In this document: positions 26,011 through 34,069 of the stretch, piece by piece
How the letters are laid out: every line of letters starts with the position of its first letter
How positions within the stretch are numbered: position 1 is the first letter of the stretch
From: a bacterium
Lineage (GTDB): Bacteria; Patescibacteriota; Gracilibacteria; UBA1369; PNNO01
Direction of reading: 5' to 3'
NCBI GenBank assembly: GCA_021158225.1
Contig: JAGGUZ010000024.1
Location: 1-50,830, forward strand
Length of the DNA stretch: 50,830 bases
Notes under the pieces: generated by a model
Databases searched by the model: none
What the model saw: the letters and a program-made list of their open reading frames with translations, nothing else
What the model was told of the DNA's origin: nothing
Program-made: the position numbers and the translations under genes

Positions 26011-27720
26011 TTACTTTCGTTTAAATCTTTTTTCAAGTTCATCAAATGAAAGTTTTATCATAGATGGACGTCCATGTGGACAAGTGTATGGTCTTTTAAG
26101 TTTGTCCAGTTGCCTAATAAGAGCTGCCATTTCATCTATACTAAGATCTTTCCCGAATTTAATAGCACTTCGACATGACATATATTCTATTACTTTTTCA
26201 TGCGGATTTTTTGTTGCACGAGTTTGTTTATTTTCTGATAAATCGCTTATAACATTAAGAACAATTTCTTCGATATTTTGATTTGCAACAATAGATGGAA
26301 CACTGTGAATTATAAAAGTATTTTTGCCGAACACTTCTATTTCGAATCCCAGCCTTGCGAAAGTTTCTTTGTGTTGCTTGAAAATTTCATATTCAAGTGG
26401 CGAAAATTCTATTGTAAGAGGAAGAAGTAATTGCTGTTTTTTTTGAGATGATGCTTCAAATTGATTCATTAATTCTTCAAATCTAACTCGTTCATGTGCG
26501 GCATGTTGATCGATGAGAATAAGACCTTCGTTATTTTCAGCCAAGATATAAGATTTCGCAATTTGTGCTATTGGGATCATGCTTAAAGCTTCGGCCTCCT
26601 CTTTTTTATATGAATATTTATTTACTTTAGCTGGTCTTGAGTAGTCGTAAACAAACGGGGCGGGAGTTTGCGCAGAGGGGTTTTGACTGTTCGTTTCAAA
26701 ATTATTATCGATTACAAGAGATGGCATTAATATATTCTTCTCAAGAGTTTTTTCGGTAGATTTTCTTAAGATTGAAAATAATTGGCTTTGATTTACAAAT
26801 CTTATTTCGAGTTTTCTCGGGTGAACATTAACATCTATAAGGTGTGGCGCGATTTTAATATCAATAATAAAAAACGGTTTTTTCCCATCCATTAAAAGAG
26901 AATGATAACTTTCCGCTAATGCATAATTAAAAAGAGAATGTGTTATCGCCCGCCCATTTACATATAAGTGCTGATGTTTATTTCCTTTTCTGGCCAGTTC
27001 CGGCTTGCCTATAAATCCGTTTATTGATATTTCACTGCTTTTATAAAAGATTGGGATACAATTATCTGCTGTATATTTTCCAAGCGTGCTTGAAATTCTC
27101 TCTATAAAATTGTCGGTTTTTGGATAGTCGGCAACAATTTTGTTATCGTGAACGAGCTTAAAATGTATATCCGGATTAATAAGTGCTATATCTTGAAAGA
27201 TTTTTACGATAGATTGATATTCTGTTGATAAACTTTTTAAATATTTTTTTCTTGCCGGCGTATTAAAAAATAATTTTTTTATTTCAATACTTGTGCCGTT
27301 ATGAAAGTTATAATCTTCCAAAGTTTCAATTGCGCCGGCAATAACATTCACATTTGTACCAAGCAATTTTTCTTTCTTTTTTGTTTTTAAATTCATTATA
27401 GAAACGGAAGCTATACTTGCCAATGCTTCACCTCTAAAGCCAAGAGTATGTATGTTAAATAAGTCATCCTGTATCTCGATTTTGCTTGTAGCATGCCTTT
27501 CAAAAGCCAGTCTTGCATCTGTTTTGTCCATTCCTTTGCCATTATCGGTAACTTTAATAAGCTCATCTCCCGCTCCAATAATTTCGAGTGTAATCGAGGT
27601 GGCATCCGCATCAATTGAATTTTCCAATAGTTCCTTAACAACGGAAGACGGTCTTTCTATAACTTCGCCTGCGGCAATCTGATTAACCAAATGTTTAGGT
27701 AGTACTTTTATTATAGACAT
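26011..27720 (-). CDS. mutL: DNA mismatch repair protein MutL with endonuclease motif
   Basis: GHKL ATPase coupling mismatch recognition to excision. The N-terminal ATPase shows IAAGEVIERPSSVVKELLENSIDADA, DNGKGM and TLGFRGEALASIASV. The C-terminal domain has IDQHAAHERVRFEE, matching the DQHAx2Ex4E metal-dependent nicking motif, and CPHGRPSMIKL at the end. This makes it the nicking-competent type found in bacteria without MutH. The protein is 569 residues. It follows mutS by 9 bases and is likely expressed from the mutS promoter. Confidence 0.96.
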   Translation of the reverse strand: MSIIKVLPKHLVNQIAAGEVIERPSSVVKELLENSIDADATSITLEIIGAGDELIKVTDNGKGMDKTDARLAFERHATSKIEIQDDLFNIHTLGFRGEALASIASVSIMNLKTKKKEKLLGTNVNVIAGAIETLEDYNFHNGTSIEIKKLFFNTPARKKYLKSLSTEYQSIVKIFQDIALINPDIHFKLVHDNKIVADYPKTDNFIERISSTLGKYTADNCIPIFYKSSEISINGFIGKPELARKGNKHQHLYVNGRAITHSLFNYALAESYHSLLMDGKKPFFIIDIKIAPHLIDVNVHPRKLEIRFVNQSQLFSILRKSTEKTLEKNILMPSLVIDNNFETNSQNPSAQTPAPFVYDYSRPAKVNKYSYKKEEAEALSMIPIAQIAKSYILAENNEGLILIDQHAAHERVRFEELMNQFEASSQKKQQLLLPLTIEFSPLEYEIFKQHKETFARLGFEIEVFGKNTFIIHSVPSIVANQNIEEIVLNVISDLSENKQTRATKNPHEKVIEYMSCRSAIKFGKDLSIDEMAALIRQLDKLKRPYTCPHGRPSMIKLSFDELEKRFKRK

Positions 27721-27729
27721 AATAAGCGG

Positions 27730-30348
27730 TTATTTTTTCTTAAGTTCATTGAGTTTGTTTAGTGCTTCAAGAGGAGTCAGTTTGTCTATATCAAGATTGT
27801 CCAATTTCTCTTTTAACAACTTAAGACCTTTTGTTTTTCTTTCGAATTCTTCCAACAAAGCAGAATTTCCAAATAAATCCATTTGGTCCTCGGATCTTTT
27901 CTTTTTTGGGTCGTCAAGTCTTCTTTGGATTCCTTTTTCAACAACTTCTTCCTCAAGATCACTTAATATTTGTGATGATTTTTCGATGATTTCATTTGGG
28001 AGACCAGCTCTTTTTGCGACTTCTATCCCATAACTTTTATCAATACTTTTTTTCTGTAATTTATATAGAAAAATCACGCCATCGGATTTTTCTTTAACGG
28101 CTACGCTATAATTTTGTGCATGAGGAAGATTGTCGACAACTGAAATCAGTTCATGATAATGTGTCGCGAATAAAGTTTTTGCTTTAACATGATTATGTAT
28201 ATATTCGGTTATCGCCCAAGCAATACTAACCCCATCATAAGTTGAAGTTCCGCGTCCTATTTCGTCGAGAATAATTAAACTTTTATGTGTCGCGTTGTTT
28301 AAAATAAATGCAGCTTCCTGCATTTCCACCATAAAAGTACTTTGTCCTTTTATAAGATTATCGGATGCTCCAACTCTTGTAAAAATTCTGTCTACAAGTT
28401 GTATGGACGCACTTTCGGCCGGTACGAAACTTCCAATATGAGCGAGTAGAACTATTAAGGCTGTCTGTCTTAATATTGTCGACTTACCTCCCATATTTGG
28501 TCCTGTAATCAGTAAAAGTCGATTGTCTACATTGTCTAGTGTGATGTCGTTTGGAATAAAACTCGACGCAAATGTCATTTGTTCAATAACCGGATGTCGT
28601 CCGGCAACAATTTTAATACCATTGGTTTGTGTAATCTCAGGACGGCTATAATTGTTATATTTAGCAACGGATGCAAAAGAGACAAGAACGTCTAATATAG
28701 CTATCAACTTAGCATTATGCAGTATGTCGGTTATGTAGCTAACTGTTTTATCTCGAATTTTTTGGAACAGCTCATATTCAAGTTTAATAATTTTTTCTTC
28801 GGCACCAAGAATTTTTTCTTCATATTCTTTGAGTTCCGGTGTTATAAAACGTTCCGCATTTACAAGTGTTTGTTTGCGAATATAATTATCTGGAACCAGT
28901 TTTAAATTTGTTTTACTTATTTCAATAAAATAGCCAAATACCTTATTATATTTCACTTTCATTGAAGAAATTCCCGTTCTTTCAATTTCTTTTTTCTGTA
29001 AATTCTTAATAAATGTTTTACCTTCCCTGCTTATTGATTTAAGTTCATCGAGTTCTTTGTTGTACCCGCTTTTTATTATATTCCCGTCTTTAATGGGCAA
29101 TTTTGCTTCCGGATCTATAGAACTTTCAATAATTTCAACCAGCGCAGACATATCAATAAATGAATCGTGAGTTTTTTTAAGAATATTTGAATTTACAGTA
29201 GATAGAACTTTCTTAAATTCCGGCAAATATTTAAGAGATTCTTTAAGTGCAAGTAAATCTCTGGCGTTGCCTGTCCCAACACTTAATTTTGAAATAAGAC
29301 GTTCTATATCCGTAATATTTTTAAGCAATTCTTCGATCGATTGCTGTAATATATGATTTTCGAGAAATTTCTCTACGCCACTTAATCTGTCCTCTATTTC
29401 GTTTTTATCTAAAAGCGGATGTGTAAGCCAAAATCTAAGCATTCTGGCGCCCATGGGAGTATTACTCTTATCGATAACGGAAATTAAAGATCCTTCTTTT
29501 TCTTGATATCGCAGAGTTCTAAGTAGTTCTAAATTCCTTAATGTGGACTCATCAATTGGCATGTATTTACTTGTGGAAAGATATCTAATCGTATGTAAAT
29601 GAGGAAGCTTTGTTTTTTGAGTTTCCTGCAAATAATTCAGTAGTACTCCCGAGCTCTTTATTGCAAGTGGATATTCTTCTATGCCAAATCCATGTAAAGA
29701 ATTCACATTAAAATGGTTTATTAAAAGATTTTTTGCATCTCTAAAACTTTCAAAAGGGAAAAAGCAAACGGATTCAAAATGATTTTTAAGCTGATTTCCT
29801 TCTTCTGATTCATAAAATTCCGGAGATAAAATACATTCCGCCGGAGAAATTTTTGAGATTTCGGTAAGTAATTCCATAAAATCTAAAATTTGCGTTGCTG
29901 CAAACTCTCCTGTTGTTAAATCCGCATAAGAGAGTCCAAAACCTCTTTTGCCTTTAATAACACTCATAACAAAATTATTTGTTTTCATATCCAGTACATT
30001 GTCGTTAAAAGTTGTACCGGGTGTGATTATTTTTGTAACTTCTCGTTCAACTATTCCGGGTAAATTGGGATCGCTTACTTGATCGCAAATAGCTACTTTC
30101 TCGCCGAATTTTGTAAGTTTTGCAATATAATTTTCCGCAGCATGATGAGGAACTCCGCACATTGGAACTTTGCCGTCTCCTTTATTGCGAGCTGTTAGAG
30201 TTATATTCAAAAGTTTTGACGCTTTTATTGCATCTTCTCCGAACATTTCATAAAAATCCCCAAGCCTGAAAAACAAAATGCAATCGGCATGTTTACTTTT
30301 AATCTCATTATATTGTTTTATCATTGGTGTAGCCATAAAAAGCACCAT
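27730..30348 (-). CDS. mutS: DNA mismatch recognition protein MutS
   Basis: Recognises mismatches and recruits MutL. The 872 residues comprise the N-terminal mismatch-binding domain (TPMIKQYNEIKSKHADCILFFRLGDFYEMFG, including the Phe-x-Glu wedge), connector, lever and clamp domains, and the ABC ATPase with LITGPNMGGKSTILRQ, STFMVEMQE, LIILDEIGRGTSTYDG and ATHYHEL. The start at 30348 has AGGG 7 bases upstream; an in-frame ATG four codons later is possible. A promoter (TAGACA, 17 bases, TATAGT at 30371-30376) and a candidate LexA operator at 30403-30418 precede it. Confidence 0.97.
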   Translation of the reverse strand: MVLFMATPMIKQYNEIKSKHADCILFFRLGDFYEMFGEDAIKASKLLNITLTARNKGDGKVPMCGVPHHAAENYIAKLTKFGEKVAICDQVSDPNLPGIVEREVTKIITPGTTFNDNVLDMKTNNFVMSVIKGKRGFGLSYADLTTGEFAATQILDFMELLTEISKISPAECILSPEFYESEEGNQLKNHFESVCFFPFESFRDAKNLLINHFNVNSLHGFGIEEYPLAIKSSGVLLNYLQETQKTKLPHLHTIRYLSTSKYMPIDESTLRNLELLRTLRYQEKEGSLISVIDKSNTPMGARMLRFWLTHPLLDKNEIEDRLSGVEKFLENHILQQSIEELLKNITDIERLISKLSVGTGNARDLLALKESLKYLPEFKKVLSTVNSNILKKTHDSFIDMSALVEIIESSIDPEAKLPIKDGNIIKSGYNKELDELKSISREGKTFIKNLQKKEIERTGISSMKVKYNKVFGYFIEISKTNLKLVPDNYIRKQTLVNAERFITPELKEYEEKILGAEEKIIKLEYELFQKIRDKTVSYITDILHNAKLIAILDVLVSFASVAKYNNYSRPEITQTNGIKIVAGRHPVIEQMTFASSFIPNDITLDNVDNRLLLITGPNMGGKSTILRQTALIVLLAHIGSFVPAESASIQLVDRIFTRVGASDNLIKGQSTFMVEMQEAAFILNNATHKSLIILDEIGRGTSTYDGVSIAWAITEYIHNHVKAKTLFATHYHELISVVDNLPHAQNYSVAVKEKSDGVIFLYKLQKKSIDKSYGIEVAKRAGLPNEIIEKSSQILSDLEEEVVEKGIQRRLDDPKKKRSEDQMDLFGNSALLEEFERKTKGLKLLKEKLDNLDIDKLTPLEALNKLNELKKK

Positions 30349-30370
30349 AAATAATCCCTAGATGGATTAA

Positions 30371-30399
30371 ACTATAGCGGACTTCGGAGTTTATGTCTA
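30371..30399 (-). promoter_or_regulatory. mutS-mutL promoter
   Basis: On the minus strand TAGACA (30394-30399), a 17-base spacer and TATAGT (30371-30376). Transcription would start about 15-18 bases before the mutS ATG. The candidate LexA operator lies 3 bases upstream of the -35 box. Confidence 0.6.
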
Positions 30400-30402
30400 C
30401 TT

Positions 30403-30418
30403 GTGAATATGTGCTCAC
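30403..30418 (-). promoter_or_regulatory. Candidate LexA operator upstream of mutS
   Basis: GTGAGCACATATTCAC on the minus strand matches the two sites in the lexA promoter at nearly every position (GTGAGC-rCAnA-yTCAC). It sits between the 3' CCA of tRNA-Thr and the -35 box of mutS, so the repressor could limit polymerase access. It starts in the base next to the tRNA end. Confidence 0.65.
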
Positions 30419-30494
30419 TGGAGCCGACGACGGGAGTTGAACCCGTGACCTCTGCTTTACGAAAGCATTGCTCTACCAACTGAGCTACGTCGGC
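30419..30494 (-). tRNA. tRNA-Thr (anticodon CGU)
   Basis: The cloverleaf is complete: acceptor GCCGACG with CGTCGGC, D stem GCTC/GAGC, anticodon stem ATGCT/AGCAG around TTCGTAA (anticodon CGT), five-base variable loop, T stem ACGGG/CCCGT with TTCAACT, discriminator T and an encoded CCA. It reads ACG codons and lies upstream of mutS in the same direction. Confidence 0.95.
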
Positions 30495-30513
30495 GCAACG
30501 TGCAAGTTAAAAA

Positions 30514-30741
30514 CTACCACATTGCGATTTGACCGTCCATTTTATAACAAGGTTTTTTAAATGATTTGACCCAAGATTTACTTTTTTGAAACAAGGATCT
30601 TTTTTTAAAATTTGTTGGGAACGGTTTTATAAACCATAATCTTGGCTTTCTTGCGATACGAATATTCATTGTTATTTTGGTTATTTGAATATTTAAAGGT
30701 TTGATTAAAAAGTTGATGGAATTTGAAAATTTTCCATCCAA
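30514..30741 (-). CDS. Possible small basic protein, doubtful
   Basis: A 75-codon frame between lexA and tRNA-Thr would begin at a TTG. The product is rich in Lys, Arg, Trp and Phe (for instance RKPRLWFIKPFPTNFKKRS) and resembles nothing I know. There is no ribosome-binding tract. Internal ATG codons would give about 51 or fewer residues. The region could equally be the lexA 3' untranslated stretch plus the tRNA promoter. Confidence 0.25.
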   Translation of the reverse strand: MDGKFSNSINFLIKPLNIQITKITMNIRIARKPRLWFIKPFPTNFKKRSLFQKSKSWVKSFKKPCYKMDGQIAMW

Positions 30742-30760
30742 GAACTAATTTTTCCTAATT

Positions 30761-31375
30761 TTAATGATAATATCTAATAAGTCCGGTTACGGTTCCCTGT
30801 ATTATCAGTTCATGTTCCGGATATATGTCGCTATATTCTGGGTTTTCCGCTTTTAGATATTTAACTCCATCGGAAACGCTGTAACGCTTAACAGTATTTT
30901 GATTATCTACAAGTGCAACTACGATATTACCGTTTCTTGGAGTTTTTTCTGAATCAACAACAACAATATCTCCTTCGAATATTCCTGCGTTTATCATGCT
31001 GTCACCTATAACCTTAAGTAAAAAGAATCCTTCTTGTTTCTTGGCAATATCAGGTCCTACATCGTACCAAGAATCGATATATTCTTCCGTTAATATCGGT
31101 CCACCGGCTGGGACAAAACCAAGAAGTGGCAGTTTGACGGATTCTGATTCGAGTCTTCTTTTAACGCTATCCAATATTTTAATACCGCGAGGAGTATCAT
31201 CTTTTTTAATATATCCTTTTTCTTCCAAGGCTTTTAAATGCTTTAAAATACTGTTATCAGAATTTACATGAAACCGCTCCCGCATTTCCCTGATGGTAGG
31301 TGATGCGCCGTGTTTAAGCTGATACTTTTCTATGTATTTAAGTACAGCATCTTGTTTTGGTGTAAGAAACTTCAT
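30761..31375 (-). CDS. lexA: SOS repressor LexA
   Basis: Repressor that self-cleaves when RecA filaments form on damaged DNA. The 204 residues begin with a winged helix (LTPKQDAVLKYIEKY, GASPTIREMRERFHVNSDNSILKHLKALEEKGYI) and end with the S24 peptidase domain: cleavage site Ala-Gly in FVPAGGP, nucleophile Ser in GDSMINAGI and general-base Lys in NTVKRYS. All catalytic parts are intact. Two matching palindromes overlay its own promoter (31385-31400 and 31408-31423), consistent with autorepression. A third copy is upstream of mutS, giving a small visible regulon. Confidence 0.97.
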   Translation of the reverse strand: MKFLTPKQDAVLKYIEKYQLKHGASPTIREMRERFHVNSDNSILKHLKALEEKGYIKKDDTPRGIKILDSVKRRLESESVKLPLLGFVPAGGPILTEEYIDSWYDVGPDIAKKQEGFFLLKVIGDSMINAGIFEGDIVVVDSEKTPRNGNIVVALVDNQNTVKRYSVSDGVKYLKAENPEYSDIYPEHELIIQGTVTGLIRYYH

Positions 31376-31384
31376 CTTAAAAAG

Positions 31385-31400
31385 GTGAGTGTGTGCTCAC
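31385..31400 (-). promoter_or_regulatory. LexA operator 2 (covers transcription start)
   Basis: GTGAGCACACACTCAC, beginning in the base next to the -10 box and covering the expected transcription start near 31394. Its centre is 23 bases, about two helical turns, from operator 1. Confidence 0.8.
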
Positions 31401-31429
31401 ATAATAGGTGAGTCTGCGCTCACCGTCAA
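31401..31429 (-). promoter_or_regulatory. lexA promoter
   Basis: On the minus strand TTGACG (31424-31429), a 17-base spacer and TATTAT (31401-31406). This is a strong sigma-70-type promoter whose spacer is almost wholly filled by a LexA-like palindrome. Confidence 0.85.
31408..31423 (-). promoter_or_regulatory. LexA operator 1 (between -35 and -10)
   Basis: GTGAGCGCAGACTCAC occupies 16 of the 17 spacer bases of the lexA promoter. With operator 2 and the mutS site it defines the half-site GTGAG/CTCAC, close to but not the same as the E. coli (CTGT-N8-ACAG) or Bacillus (GAAC-N4-GTTC) boxes. Confidence 0.8.
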
Positions 31430-31444
31430 GACTTTTTTTAAAAA

Positions 31445-31984
31445 TTACTCAAATTCGAATATTTTTTTCTTGGAATATCGCATTAATAAGGCCGGAATTA
31501 GATTATATATTTTTCGTATTAAACGATTATGACTTCTAACTCTATTGTTGTATTCGTCAGACATATTGTTTAATTCTTTCCAAATATCTTTTAATTGTTT
31601 TTTTAATTCCAAGAAATTTGTATCTTCCGCAAGTTGAGAATTTCCTATAGCAAGATCCAGCAACTTGTTTACACAATCAGATAAATCATGTTCGATTATT
31701 ATTTTCTCACTTCCCGGATTGGGGGTCTTCTCGGAAATACTTCTTGTTTGAATTGTTTTTTGAATAAGCTTTTCATACTCGACTTTCTTGTCTTCGGGCG
31801 TATGAAGTCTGATTGTTTCTATTAAATTCGGGATAAGATCTTGTCTATATTGCAACTTATCCGCAAGATTATACCATCTTGTATTTATCTCATCACGAAT
31901 TGTTCGCATATGAATTATAGATATACTCCAAAAAAAAATTAGGACTATGCCGATGCCGATACTGACAAAAATAATATTTCCCAT
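31445..31984 (-). CDS. LemA family protein
   Basis: A 179-residue protein with one N-terminal membrane helix (IIFVSIGIGIVLIFFWSISII) and the LemA helical domain: NLADKLQYRQDLIPNLIETIRLH near the start and YNNRVRSHNRLIRKIYNLIPALLM near the end. LemA proteins are membrane-anchored helical bundles of unsettled function. It lies upstream of lexA in the same direction with 69 bases between, which contain the regulated lexA promoter, so the two are likely separate transcripts. Confidence 0.85.
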   Translation of the reverse strand: MGNIIFVSIGIGIVLIFFWSISIIHMRTIRDEINTRWYNLADKLQYRQDLIPNLIETIRLHTPEDKKVEYEKLIQKTIQTRSISEKTPNPGSEKIIIEHDLSDCVNKLLDLAIGNSQLAEDTNFLELKKQLKDIWKELNNMSDEYNNRVRSHNRLIRKIYNLIPALLMRYSKKKIFEFE

Positions 31985-32011
31985 ACATTTAGTTTAGCAA
32001 TTTTTATCTGT

Positions 32012-32671
32012 TTATGACAATCCTGAATTTGAACTTTCCGTAACCGGGTTAATTTGGTTTATAATATTTTTTGTTTTAATGTCATTTCTTATCGGATTTT
32101 CTCTGTTTATGCGTCTTGATGTATTTTCTTTCCTAGCTTCTATTTTTCGTTTTAATCTATTGATTTTTCTAAAATGATAATCTGGATTGGGTACGAATGT
32201 TAATACTTTTGTCGTTGAAACTGATGATAAAGTTATAATTAATTCTCCAAAGTTTAATAATTTCTTTACAATACCGTATTGTGATTTTTGTATGTCTTGT
32301 ATTTTTGAAAGATCGATTGCGTTTTTTGAATTTCTTAAATAGAGAGATTTATCCACATCAACTATACGGTAGTTGGTAAAAACAGTTATGTCTAAATAAT
32401 AGCGTACTAGTCTAAGGAAGAATTTATGAATAAATATAGTAAATAAACTAACTATCGATAATGCTAGAAATGCTACAAAAAAAGAATTTTTTGAGAAGAA
32501 ACTGTAAAGTCCATCAAAGTGTATTCCTGTAAATATTAAAACTGCAATAAACAGAATAAATTCAATCGTAATCTTAGCTAGAACGATCCAGTGTTTGCGA
32601 TAAAAGCACTCGATTATTTCACTGTCGAGTTGTCCTTTAAAATGCTTATTTCTGTTTCCATGTTCATTCAT
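32012..32671 (-). CDS. Bacterial PH-domain (bPH2/YdbS-like) membrane protein
   Basis: A 219-residue protein. Two membrane helices (IVLAKITIEFILFIAVLIF and FVAFLALSIVSLFTIFI) precede a PH-like domain with YYLDITVFTNYRIVDVD, DLSKIQDIQKSQYGIVKKLLNFGELIITL and the closing FRKINRLK helix. The C-terminal tail is basic and probably disordered. The family is often placed near envelope genes; its ligand is unknown. It overlaps the upstream small membrane protein by 4 bases and precedes lemA by 27 bases, suggesting one membrane-protein operon. Confidence 0.82.
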   Translation of the reverse strand: MNEHGNRNKHFKGQLDSEIIECFYRKHWIVLAKITIEFILFIAVLIFTGIHFDGLYSFFSKNSFFVAFLALSIVSLFTIFIHKFFLRLVRYYLDITVFTNYRIVDVDKSLYLRNSKNAIDLSKIQDIQKSQYGIVKKLLNFGELIITLSSVSTTKVLTFVPNPDYHFRKINRLKRKIEARKENTSRRINRENPIRNDIKTKNIINQINPVTESSNSGLS

Positions 32672-32922
32672 AAAATTGTATAGATTATGAATATGGTTGA
32701 GAATACCGCAAACATAAGTGAGAATATAATGTATGCTCCGGCTATGTATCTTAATCTGATAAATCCAAAAAGTAGAGTATATTTCGATTCGTTAAAACGG
32801 TATCGATTTATATACTGATAAAGTAGCTTGATATTTATCAAACAAAATATAGCTGATACTATGCCCATAATTGCGGTGATCCACACGAGTATCATGACTG
32901 TGTGGTTAGAATACCCTAACAT
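32668..32922 (-). CDS. Small two-helix membrane protein, unknown
   Basis: An 84-residue protein with helices at about 8-30 (VMILVWITAIMGIVSAIFCLI) and 55-82 (YIAGAYIIFSLMFAVFSTIFII), joined by a basic loop. Its last 4 bases overlap the bPH2 gene start (coupled translation), so it likely works with that protein. No family was recognised. Confidence 0.6.
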   Translation of the reverse strand: MLGYSNHTVMILVWITAIMGIVSAIFCLINIKLLYQYINRYRFNESKYTLLFGFIRLRYIAGAYIIFSLMFAVFSTIFIIYTIL

Positions 32923-32983
32923 TCATATAATATAACGAAATGCGAAAAAGTCAACATTTTCGTTTTTTAAAAAAGCAAGAATG

Positions 32984-34069
32984 TCAAAGATATTTATCCA
33001 ACACTTTAAGAATATTTTTAACTCCTTGGCTTTCTTTTGGAATTTTTTTCTTCCCAGGAACATAATTTTGCCATGGAAGAATCTTATTTATTGCATGAAT
33101 AAGTTCTTTGTGAGTTAGAAGTTCATCTTCTATTATGACAGTCTTACTATGGTTTTTTTGATACGCAAACGCATTTAGAAGTTGCTCGCCTCGACTTGCG
33201 TTTTTGCCTATTGGAATAAGTATTGCCGGAATTTGAAGCGCATCAATCTCCGCTAAAGTATTTGCTCCGGATCTTGCAATTACAAGATCTGTAATTTGAT
33301 AAAAATGGGGAAGTTGTTCATTTACATATTCGTATGCTTTATATCTTGATCGATATTTTTTAGTGATAGCGGATGTGTTTGGTAATTTACCTTTACCGGT
33401 TATGTGAATTAATTGATAATGAGATAATATTTGGTTTGCGGAAAGCAAGATTTCTTTATTTATATGTTCCGCTCCTTGGCTTCCTCCCATAACAAGTATT
33501 GTGGGTATATCGGGAGAAAACCTTGTTAAGTTATATGCCTGTTCTTGGTTCCCGTTAAATATGAATTCCCTTACCGGGTTACCTGTTACTATTTTATTTT
33601 TATGATATGTAAAATATTTTTGACTTTCGGTATGAGATAAACAAAGTACATCTGCTTTCTTTGCTCCTATTTTATTAGCGAGTCCGGGAGTTATATCGGA
33701 TTCATGCAGTATTGTAGGTATTTTAAGTAATCTGGCCGCGAACATAACCGGAATACTTACATATCCGCCCTTGCTGAATACAACATGTGGCTTAAAAGAT
33801 TTTAAAGCGAAAAAAGCTTGAATAATTCCAAACGGGATTTTAAAAATATCTATAAAATTTTTAAATGAGAAATATCTTCTTAGTTTGCCTGTTGCAATAC
33901 TTTTGTATGCGAGATCACTTTGTGGGATTATTTTAGACTCAGGTCCGTTTTTAGACCCGATATATAAAATATTAATATCCGGATATTTGTGTCGCAGTTT
34001 ATTAATTAAGGCGATATTCGGGATGACGTGCCCTCCCGTTCCTCCTCCCGTGAAAACGATGCGTTTCAT
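32984..34069 (-). CDS. murG: UDP-N-acetylglucosamine:lipid I transferase MurG
   Basis: Adds GlcNAc to lipid I, giving the peptidoglycan precursor lipid II at the inner membrane face. The 361-residue GT-B enzyme has the glycine-rich loop FTGGGTGGHVIPNIAL, FSKGGYVSIPVMFAA, HESDITPGLANK, the second loop VMGGSQGAEHINKEI and the donor site VIARSGANTLAEIDAL. It begins inside the last 68 bases of ftsW, a long coding overlap. The organism therefore appears to build peptidoglycan. Confidence 0.96.
   Translation of the reverse strand: MKRIVFTGGGTGGHVIPNIALINKLRHKYPDINILYIGSKNGPESKIIPQSDLAYKSIATGKLRRYFSFKNFIDIFKIPFGIIQAFFALKSFKPHVVFSKGGYVSIPVMFAARLLKIPTILHESDITPGLANKIGAKKADVLCLSHTESQKYFTYHKNKIVTGNPVREFIFNGNQEQAYNLTRFSPDIPTILVMGGSQGAEHINKEILLSANQILSHYQLIHITGKGKLPNTSAITKKYRSRYKAYEYVNEQLPHFYQITDLVIARSGANTLAEIDALQIPAILIPIGKNASRGEQLLNAFAYQKNHSKTVIIEDELLTHKELIHAINKILPWQNYVPGKKKIPKESQGVKNILKVLDKYL

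Noticed and set aside
30403-30418. Palindrome after tRNA-Thr as a terminator
   Set aside because: Only a few pairs and no T-run; it matches the two sites in the lexA promoter far better.
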